NCBI RefSeq assembly: GCF_029931775.1
Contig: NC_079320.1
Coordinates: 59,413,521-59,477,520 of the forward strand
Direction of reading: 5' to 3'
Origin: Euleptes europaea
Lineage: Eukaryota; Chordata; Lepidosauria; Squamata; Sphaerodactylidae
Length of the DNA stretch: 64,000 nt
Both the position numbers and the translations under genes were made by a program. Numbering within the stretch: position 1 is the stretch's first letter; each line of letters opens with the position of its first letter. Shown here piece after piece: positions 45,799-64,000 of the stretch. The notes below the pieces were generated by a model, which worked only from the letters and a program-made list of their open reading frames with translations, did not search any database and was not told the origin of the DNA.

Positions 45799-46857
45799 TA
45801 AACTTATACTCCACAGAAGCGAGTAACAAGCTTCCTCTCGCTTGGGAAAGCTACTGAATGAAAGCACATTTCTTCTGCAGTTCGTAGTCATTAAAGCTTC
45901 CCACATGAGCCCCTCTCCTGAAGTGCAGCAACATATCCAAGATATGTTTCTCCATATTTTATTACACTTTAAGTATGGATTAATTTCATTTGTTAGGTTT
46001 AAAAAAAACACATACAACATTTATGGGTTCATGCAACTATCGCTAGATTTTTGTCATAATGGATTTTTCCAGTTTGGAAGAGAAAATTGTACTGATTCTG
46101 CTCTCATTTTAAATGTGGTTAACATCTGAAGGTCAGAACACAATATGCAGGTGACATTAAAAATAGCCTTCAACTTGTGTTTCCTGTCCATTACTGTAAC
46201 ATTCCATTTAAATTATATCACAGGTTGATCCACAAGTATTTTAACCCATTCCCCATCTCTGCTTATGTGGATCAAGACCAGTCTGTCTTCCAGAAAAACC
46301 CAAGTATAAAATAGCAGAATGACTGATTTACAGTGCAATCTCAAGCAGGTCTGCTTAGAATCCTACTGGTCTACTCAGTGACATCCCAGGAGTGTTCTTA
46401 GGATCACACTGTTAGTCACAGGACCAACTATACTGTGATAGTTACTGTGATAGCACCCAGATTTTTATGAACAGGTATCCAGCTCAAGGCTTCTCCCTAT
46501 CCTACCACTTCATCACCACTTTTAAAATCTTTTCAAGGACTTCCTATTGTCCATAACATCCTTAACGCATCATCATTGGTCTCCAGATCCACCTTAGACC
46601 GTCCTCACCAATGAGATTTCCCCTTATTTATGATCTGTAGATAGGATGTCATCGTATTAAGTTAAATTGGAAATAATTATTTTAAGTTATATGTTTTAAT
46701 CTGATATTTATATTGTAAGGTATTGTAATTTATTACTGTTGGAAGCCACCCTGAGCCGGGCTTGGCTGGGAAAAGGCGGGATACGAAGGGAATAAAAAAT
46801 AACTCCTTCCCTAGTCTTTGCTCTTTCCACTATTTGCCAACCAATCTGCTGGTGCTG

Positions 46858-47085
46858 TCCCAGCGTGGTGTAGTGGTTAAGAGCAGTGGTTTGGAGTGGT
46901 GGACTCTGATCAGTAGAACCAGGTTTGATTCCTCACTCCTCCACATGAGCAGCAAACACTAATCTGGTGAACCGGGTAGGTTTCCCCACTCCTACACACA
47001 AAGCCAGCTGGGTGACCTTGGTCTAGTCACAGTTCTCTCCAAACTTTCTCAGCCCCACCTACCTCACAGGGTGTCTGTTGTGTGT
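46858..47085 (+). mobile_element. tRNA-derived SINE, 3' truncated
   Basis: Same family; ends after CACAGGGTGTCTGTTGTG. Confidence 0.8.
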
Positions 47086-47672
47086 GCATTTTTAAATATA
47101 ACTTATTTTAATAGAAGAGTTTTTAAATTATGTCTTGGAATTTTTTCTTTCAGGAGCTAGACTCATTATTCACTTTTCAGTATTTTATGTTTTAATGACC
47201 ATAGTATATAGTTGTTGATACCACAAAACCTTATCCTAAAATTCTCATAATTTTATTAAAGGTTATGACAAAAGTGTGATAGCATATAAATAAATGTGAC
47301 ATAACCCTGGTTGTCATCATCACAACAAAAAGCAAACCTCTCACTCCAACCGTCCTTTCCCCCAGTTTCTAATGATTTCATTACTGCTTTAAAAAGCTAC
47401 ATATGTTTTAATACTGTTGCTACTGCAGAAAGCAGCAGATTAAGAAATGAATTTATGTAACACTATTGGATGTTTAAGTTTACAAATAAACAAACAATGA
47501 CAAGACAATTGCCTCTCTTAACTCTGCATTGTTCAGGAGGGCATTCTTGTAAAAACAGCAAAAGCTGTGGTTCAACTCAGGAGGCGACTTTACTAGGTGA
47601 CTAGTAAAAATAGATACTAGTCATGATGCATACCTATTCTCTCTAGTATCAGAAGAGCATGCCTATTATCTT

Positions 47673-47822
47673 AGGTGCTGTGGAACACAGGCAGGATGGT
47701 GCTGCTGCAGTTGTCTTGTTTGTGGGCTTCCTAGAGGCACCTGGTTGGCCACTGTGTGAACAGACTGCTGGACTTGATGGGCCTTGGTCTGATCCAGCAG
47801 GGCCTTTCTTATGTTCTTATGA
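47673..47822 (+). mobile_element. CR1/L2-type LINE 3' end
   Basis: GTGCTGTGGAACACAGGCAG to GGACTTGATGGGCCTTGGTC and a short-repeat tail TTCTTATGTTCTTATG. Confidence 0.65.
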
Positions 47823-49766
47823 CTTTTGTTATGGATAAAGTCTTTCCTACACTGATTGTCTTATTGCCTTAAACAGAGAGGGTGGCAGTCATTCAGTCCC
47901 ATGTCAGCCCAACTGCATTAATTTGCCTTACTAGGAATATCTGTTGTCAGATTCAAATGTCATCATATCTTGTAATTTGCTCACAGATGGCCTGATATTA
48001 CTATACTTTGTAAGCCACTTACAGATTAACTGAAAAAGCAAACTATAAATGAAAGTAGTAAGATAAATGTCAAGAGGCATTACAATAAAATCATCACGGT
48101 TGATACTAGATGCAACAGTTCAATTTCAAGGCACCATAGCAACCTGGTAGCTAGGAACTGTTGAGCCTGTGCTTAGCTAGTTTGTTGGATTCATTGTATC
48201 CTAATTTGTATATAGGACCTCAGTGTAAATAAATACCAACACAGCTGGTAAATAGATATATATTTATTTTAAAAACCCCACATACACACTAAAAATATAT
48301 GGCATTAAGGCATTTTGTGCTCTGTTACCATTTGTACAGTAGAGAACTTTCAGATACAAGACAGCACATCTATACACAATCCACCTGTGTGGTAGAGTGG
48401 TTGCGCACTCATTGATAACTAGAAGAAAACTGACTACCATTCATATTTTTCCAAGGGGGGGAAAACCCAAGCAGGATGTTGAGGAAACTAAAACAAACAG
48501 TCAGGAGAGCACTTAGAATTTGGTACGGTGCCCTTGACAGGAACAAGAAATAAGTATGAGTAGTATATTTTCTCAACTGAAAACTTACTTCTCCTCATTG
48601 TGTTTCTCCATAGAGTTTCGTAATTTAGTGTTATGTGACTGCTTCATATGAGGATTTGCTTTTCTGAGAAACTGGCTGGAATATGCATTGTCATTTACAT
48701 CATACAGGGTGGATGCAGTTGCACATCATTAAATGCAACCCTCGAGATCCCCTCCCATATCTATCTGAGCAGTCTGGATTATTTTATTTTATTTATTCAT
48801 TCGATTTCTATCCCGCCCTTTCCTGACCGAGTCAGGCTCAGGGCATTTTACAGCAGATTAACAATTTAAAACATATCAGTTACAGTTAAAAAAAACTCCT
48901 CAGTATTTATCTTAGCCTTGTGCTAAACTGTATGCTGCAAAAGGCACAATCCCTTTCTGCTCTACATAGAGCAAGATGCAAAATCTGCACGTAACCATGG
49001 TCGAAAGTTAACAGCTAATTCTCAGAAATCTATGGAGGGATGCTAAAAGATTCAGAAATGGAAGGATGGATTTTTAAAAAGGTCACTGACAGCGCAATCC
49101 GATAACCAATTTATGGTTGCTCAGTGGGGTATTAATCCATTTCTGCTAGCAAAGCCTAAAGATATACTAGCACAGAGGAATTATGGCAGTACACCGGCTG
49201 GACACTAACAACAGCAGAGGAGAAAGATGGAAGGAGACAGCGGGATGGCAAGGGAGGAACAGGCCTTAGTAAGAATCTTCTGCTGTCTGACTAATATTAC
49301 CAAAGGAACCAGCATAATTTTACATCAGCAAAAGAGGTGGCATAGATAAAAACACTCACTCTGGAGTCAATAGAAAACCCCTGAAAACCATACCCCTCCA
49401 TTCCAGCAGCTACATTAGAGAACAGGATTTCCACTTATTCTATAGCCAATCACAGTATACTATGTATGCTGTATAAAAGCCCCAACCAGGAAACATTGAT
49501 CTTGTCTATCAAGACACGGAGTATCACTTCTGCCTCTGCATGCAGAGAACCATGGACATAAAAAATGGAAACTTGGAGATTGTAGCTCTGATGATTCTGC
49601 AAAAGAACCCAAGGGAGCATCACCGGGAATCTCAACTCCTTCCTAGCAACGGGAAAATGCTAGAATGCACCCCAAAGTTTAGCTTTTGACTCCCAAACAT
49701 ATCCCTTTACTCAACAGGCTATCAAGAGAGGCACACAGAGCACTTGACCAATACAGGCCTCAGGAT

Positions 49767-50442
49767 CAGGGCTGTCTTAACGCATGGGCACACTGGGCAG
49801 TTGCCCGGGGGTCCCACGAGCATAGGGTCCCCATGCTAATCTACCATATGTATGTTGTGACTTGCTGTCAATGAATAAATAAATACTATCCTAAACTATA
49901 AATATTTGTTATTGGAAAATGCATATTTAGCATGTGCTTTACTAAAGATACCGTAATGAACCATATTAATGTTAATTGTAACATAAAAAATCAGCTTCGC
50001 AGCCCAATGGGGCAGCAGTGTTTGAACTGGCTTTCGCTCATGTGTATGGACAATTACACCCTGAAGACCATTGACTTCAAGCCAAGCATAAAGCAATCCT
50101 CTGCAAAGAAATTTCAGAAATGTTTGTGTAGAATACTTGATTAATAATAAGTAATTCATAGTAATTTCATTCTGTGCCACCTTCGTCTGTATGATTTACC
50201 AATTTAGTATCATTTATGTTGAAATTTTTGTATTTTTCAAGGCTCGTGTTATATTGTTCAAATGTTTGCATTGAGTAGTCTTTGCTGTACAGCATGTTTT
50301 TAAAATTTTAAACACTGATTTTGTTGGAAGTACCAATAAATATATCTTTCATTTTATCAACCATTTACATTTTTATTCCTGTGAGCGGTTGTGTAGGTAG
50401 GGTAGTATAGGTAGGTAGTGCGCTGCTTTGCGCGGGGCCCTG
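49767..50442 (+). mobile_element. Internally deleted hAT element with transposase C-terminal remnant
   Basis: Starts CAGGGCTG and ends GGGGCCCTG; 8-bp duplication CTCAGGAT at 49759-49766 and 50443-50450. Its plus strand still encodes NQLRSPMGQQCLNWLSLM followed by LKTIDFKP, which resembles the C-terminal dimerisation segment of hAT transposases. Confidence 0.85.
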
Positions 50443-51909
50443 CTCAGGATATCTCCCACACCCCGTAATATGTGGCAACTATATGTTTAGCTATCCACCC
50501 TCATTCAACAGTTTATAGCAGTGTCTTTCACCAGGTAAATATGCACTATGCTGATGGGAGGGAGTGTTGATCCCCATGTTCAAATTCTGACCATATACTA
50601 GTGAATGCTGTGAGGAGGCCATTGTGCACCACCCATTTTTACTGCTGGCCAAACACTCATGAGATATTTTCTTGCAGGATTAAAAACCAGGGCAGGGATA
50701 GACTACAGCTGCAGACAAAATTCCATTGAAATTTCCTAGAAGAGAAGGGTGATATTACTTGAATTACCAAGAGGTTGGCCAGAGGTAGCCCTCAGGGAGA
50801 TCACCAGTGGGTGAGTGTGGCTGGACCATGAGAAATGGAAGGTCACCTAGAGATAACGGCATTCATTCTCTATCACTTGCTTACCAACCCCTGATAACCA
50901 TCTAATCATACTAAATGTCCAGTTGTACTTTTGTGAGGTTGGCGCCTTTTTTGTTCCCCTGAAAAGAGTAGGACAGCTAGTAATGCAACAGACGATAGAG
51001 AGACAACAGCAGCACCTAAGTTTCAAAGGTCCAGGAATCCTGTGTACACCCAAAACATTGGCAGTCCTATTCTTTTGTGATGCTCCTTGAGGTGTGTTGA
51101 GCGGCTTCCGTTCTTAAGATTCTCCACACACTTTCCAGTTATCCATCTCCGCTGTTTTCATGATGGAGCAATGGGAGAGGACTGAAGGGTCCCCACCACA
51201 ACAACTGAGGGTCATGACATTGGCCAAGTCATGTGAGAGGAGCACCAGCAAGGATAATAACATGGCCTTTGTCAAGAGTACCCTGTAATAGGGCTACAAA
51301 ACACATTTTAAAAATATTATAAAATCACTATTGAAACCAATTATAGATAACTCCCACATTTTGTATATTTTAGTCCCAATGCTTGATGAGAAAATCTTGC
51401 AGCTGCAATTGTGTTAAAGTAATTGTGCAGGAATTAAATATCAAGTTACACAAAGCAGCCTGCCCCTCTTCAGAAAACCCCCCAGCAGTTAATAAAAATA
51501 AAACTCATGTTAAGAGGTCTGATTTATTTTTAAGCAGGTAGTTCTAAATGAACTATCTTCTCTTAGAATCATCTAACGATCTAGCTAGCACATAACCACC
51601 AGACATTTTCATGATCCTTTCAATAAAGCGTATAACAATATGAATTAAATATTGTTCTCTTTAGAGTCATTATAGTTCTAATCCAAATAGAACCACACCA
51701 GCTTCAGAGTATCTTCTTTAAAGGCAAACCGTGATGCGAAGAAAGTGATGAATACATGGAAAAAAATGTCCTTCTGGCTGAGCACACCTTTGCACATTTA
51801 AATTCCGGAATGAACTGTCATTTTATAAAATATCAGTGGGGGAGAATTACGGAAATTGTCTCCAGATCACGCTGTAATAAAGTTGATGTTTTCCTATATC
51901 AAAGTTTTC

Positions 51910-59009
<7,100 letters not shown>

Positions 59010-59713
59010 GGCGCCTCCCCGCCACAAAGCGACCCCCTCCCCTCTCTCCTCCCCTCTCCCCTCTCTGAAAGGGGTCAGGAATCGCGCCGCCAGCACTAGG
59101 GCAGACCCTCGCGCCGCCGACTCTGCAGCGCAGGCGCCAAAAGTGACAGCGCCACGGTACGCGCCTGTTCCCACCTCCGATTGGCTGTGGGCACCCACCA
59201 ATCGTTCCGCTCCTTCCTATTGGCCCTCGTTTTCTCGTCACCCCCCCCCTCTCTCTCCAGACGTTCTTCGGCTTTCCCAAAGCGACGCTTGCCCGGTCCC
59301 GCCCCTTTGTTTCTTCACGCGCCCATTGGTCCTTTTTGTGCGAGTGTGTGTTCGTCGGTAGAGCAGGCTCGACGCTGATTGGTCCCGCCGGAGCTGACAC
59401 TTCGCGTCGGCCTTCTCAGTCAGGCCGGGCCTGGGCGGGCTTCTTGGGCTGCTTTTTCCTCCTCCCCTGTGGTGCGTTCGGCCTTTGCGAGGGCCGCGAC
59501 CCCGGAAGCTGAGCGGCCTCCCCGCACCTTGCTGTCGAGGGTCTTTGCGGCTCGGGTGACGGGGGAAGAGCGTCTGGGCACACGTGCTGCGCCCCAGATC
59601 AGAACACCTGTTTGCGGGTCGTGTGAATGGACTGCGGGGTTGGTGCGCCAGGTGAAAATGCGCTCTGGGCTCCAGGAGACCAGTGGGGTTTTTTTTTTGG
59701 GGGGGGGGGAGGA

Positions 59714-59833
59714 AGGGGCCGTGGCTCAGTGGTAGAGCCTCTGCTTGGCATGCAGAAGGTCCCAGGTTCAATCCCCGGCACCTCCAGTTAAAGGGACTAG
59801 GCAAGTGGGTGATGTGAAAGACCTCTGCCTGAA
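59714..59833 (+). mobile_element. tRNA-derived SINE, 3' truncated
   Basis: Head and first half of the GGCTCAGTGGTA family; stops where the split MITE begins. Confidence 0.82.
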
Positions 59834-60074
59834 ATAGGGTTGCCAACCTCCTTGTAATAAGACCTACAAAAATCTTTCATAAATATTCATATTCTCAGCT
59901 AGTGGCATCCATCATACTACATGACATTTATCTGCAAAAGAAGAATTTTTGTACTCAGTTCCGGGACAATTGAGAATATGAATATTTATGAAAGATTTTT
60001 GTAGGTCTTATTGTATATACTGTCCTATATTGTATGTTATTGCATGTAGCTATTTATAAAGTATTTGCACTTTG

Positions 60075-60948
60075 GTTCTTGTAGGTTATCCGGGCTGTGT
60101 AACCGTGGTCTTGGAATTTTCTTTCCTGACGTTTCACCAGCAACTGTGGCAGGCATCTTCAGAGTAGTAACACTGAAGGACAGTGTCTCTCAGTGTCAAG
60201 TGTGTAGGAAGAGTAATATATAGTCAGAAAGGGGTTGGGTTTGAGCTGAGTACTGTCCTGCAAAAGTAATGTGCTAATCATTGTCCTGTAAGTATCAAGA
60301 TAATGTGCTAATGAGGGTATGGTATGTTAATATGGAACCATTGTACCCTGAAGTGATCTGTTAATGTGTGTAATCCAAAGCTAATCTGCATGGCTATTGT
60401 TGACTGTTGCCTTTGTTAGTCTGGAGGTTTTCAGGACAGGAAGCCAAGCCTTATTCATTCTTAAACTCTCTTCTTTTCTGTTAAAGTTGTTCTGATGTTT
60501 ATGAATTTCAATGGCTTCTCTGTGCAATCTGACAAAATAGTTGGTAGAATTGTCCAGTCTTTCAGTGTCTTGGAATAAGACCCTGTGTCCTGTTTGTGTC
60601 AGTCCATGTTCAGCCACTGCTGATTTCTCAGGTTGGCCAGTCTGCAGTATCTTTCATGTTCTTTTATCCTTGTTTGTATGCTGCGTTTTGTGGTCCCAAT
60701 GTAAACTTCTCCACAGCTGCAAGGTATACGATATACTCCTGCAGATGTGAGGGGGTCTCTTTTCTGACTATATATTACTCTTCCTACACACTTGACACTG
60801 AGAGACACTGTCCTTCAGTGTTACTACTCTGAAGATGCCTGCCACAGTTGCTGGTGAAACGTCAGGAAAGAAAATTCCAAGACCACGGTTACACAGCCCG
60901 GATAACCTACAAGAACCAATGAACTCTGACCGTGAAAGCCTTTGACAA
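60075..60948 (-). mobile_element. Penelope-like element with GIY-YIG endonuclease remnant and inverted pseudo-LTRs
   Basis: The minus strand encodes GVYRIPCSCGEVYIGTTKRS, the GIY-YIG nuclease of Penelope-like elements, followed by RIKEHERYCRL. The element begins and ends with long inverted repeats (about 60076-60230 and 60765-60925). Target duplication TATTTGCACTTTG at 60062-60074 and 60949-60961. The reverse transcriptase part is absent, so it is a strongly shortened copy. Confidence 0.92.
60829..60863 (+). ncRNA. Hammerhead-ribozyme-like core in a Penelope pseudo-LTR
   Basis: CTGAAGA (60829-60835), stem II GCCTGC/GCTGGT (one mismatch, one G-U), GAAA (60856-60859), then the palindrome ACGT and cleavage-type triplet GTC (60861-60863). 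The inverted counterpart is at 60128-60162 on the minus strand. Hammerheads are known in Penelope-like elements; activity of this copy is unknown. Confidence 0.55.
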
Positions 60949-61245
60949 TATTTGCACTTTGTTTAAGCAGTGTTTCGCTCCTGTACTAATTTCCAAATCT
61001 CTTGATATATGTACAGTGGTGTCTAATTTCTCCGCCAACCTCCTTGTAATAGCTGGAGATCTCCTGCTATTACAACTGATCTCCAGCTGATAGAGATAAG
61101 ATCACCTGGAGAAAATGGCCACTTTGGCAATTGGACTCTAAAAGCATATTCCACCAGTTGTGGCTCTTTCCATCCCAGTGCTTCAGAGATGGTGGAAGCT
61201 ATATGATTGACCTTATTTAATATTACTATATTTGAAAAAAATTAA

Positions 61246-63658
<2,413 letters not shown>

Positions 63659-64000
63659 TAAGTTAATTATGTGAACAAGAGGCATTTCTGTGATGGTTCT
63701 TGACCAAAGCAGCAATCCTATACATGCTTATATGAGAGTAAGCCCCAGTGAGCTCAGCTGGATTTTCTTCTGAATGAACTGAATATAAGTATTGCTTTAA
63801 GAGAAGAGTTATGGATATTTGGGGGGAAACCAGATGTATTAAAATACATAAAATAAGAACATATGGTAAATTGTAAGGAGGCCATTTTTATGCTTGTTTA
63901 CCTCTTCAGATAAAATATAGTATGCTAACAGCACCCACTGTTAGATATCTGAAGTTTTAGCATGAAAACGCAAATGCTTTCACCTGTTTAATTCTGGAAA

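Larger units (their letters stand above)
44939..51522. other. Intergenic region between the NACHT-WD gene and RWDD4
   Basis: No coding exon could be supported here. It holds a MITE-variant fragment (about 45339-45450), a tRNA-headed SINE (46858-47085), LINE-tail pieces (46735-46800, 47673-47822, 48781-48875) and a hAT element (49767-50442). The remainder, including 47.1-47.6 kb, 48.9-49.7 kb and 50.5-51.5 kb, is AT-rich sequence in which I see nothing specific. Confidence 0.6.
59859..61033. mobile_element. Unclassified retroelement with 42-bp inverted repeat, carrying a nested Penelope copy
   Basis: A perfect 42-bp inverted repeat (59856-59897 and 59971-60012) is followed by about 60 bp before, and 70 bp after, the Penelope insertion. 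17-bp duplication GCCAACCTCCTTGTAAT at both ends. The inverted-arm layout suggests another Penelope-type element, but no coding part remains. Confidence 0.6.
59834..61140 (+). mobile_element. hAT-type MITE split by a 1.2-kb nested insertion
   Basis: The left end (59834-59858) and the remainder (61034-61140) match the MITE consensus on either side of an inserted element. GCCAACCTCCTTGTAAT is repeated at 59842-59858 and 61034-61050. The far right terminus is missing. Confidence 0.75.

Noticed and set aside
49896-50180. 94-codon minus-strand frame
   Set aside because: Antisense to the decayed hAT transposase tail inside the element at 49767-50442.
59238-59846. Long minus-strand open frame (202 codons) over the RWDD4/TRAPPC11 promoter
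   Set aside because: It runs through the GC-rich promoter, a poly(G) run and a SINE head. No domain is recognisable; a chance frame in GC-rich DNA.

Overview
The window is nuclear DNA from a vertebrate, almost certainly a squamate reptile. Genes are split into short exons separated by long introns. The repeats are typical of lizards and snakes: Bov-B LINE, (ACCTTT)-tailed Sauria-type SINEs, several tRNA-headed SINEs, squamate L1, Penelope-like elements and hAT-type MITEs. Species cannot be fixed from sequence alone.

Three protein-coding genes were built by hand from splice sites, reading phase and protein similarity. (1) About 130-44,938, minus strand: a large gene for a STAND-class NTPase with a DUF4062 domain, a NACHT domain and WD repeats, related to the NWD1/NWD2 family. 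I find 26 coding exons that join in one uninterrupted frame of exactly 1,802 codons. The gene starts with an ATG at 44,938 and leaves the window on the left. It has an unfamiliar N-terminal region of about 280 residues before DUF4062. (2) 51,910-59,009, minus strand: RWDD4, complete, seven exons, 186 residues. (3) 61,303-63,657, plus strand: the first four coding exons of TRAPPC11, which continues off the right edge. RWDD4 and TRAPPC11 are head to head over a GC-rich region with five CCAAT motifs, as in other vertebrates. As far as I recall, the human 4q35 RWDD4/TRAPPC11 neighbourhood has no NACHT-WD gene, so gene 1 may be a lineage-specific survivor or a relocated relative.

Layout: 0-45 kb is the NACHT-WD gene, its introns filled with MITEs, SINEs, L1 pieces, hAT elements and old solo LTRs. 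45-51.5 kb is intergenic, with a possible upstream promoter and exon carrying an RFX X-box at 45,785-45,798, and an internally deleted hAT element at 49.8-50.4 kb. 51.5-59 kb is RWDD4, with Bov-B, hAT and Penelope copies in intron 1. 59-61.3 kb is the shared promoter and a three-deep nest of mobile elements. 61.3-64 kb is TRAPPC11.

Most noteworthy: the intact-looking DUF4062-NACHT-WD gene and its novel N-terminus; Penelope copies bounded by inverted pseudo-LTRs with hammerhead-ribozyme-like cores; an L1 with a twin-priming inversion and exact target duplications; a MITE family whose 8-bp target duplications can be read directly; and an acceptor splice site in which 16 A residues replace the pyrimidine tract next to the AG.
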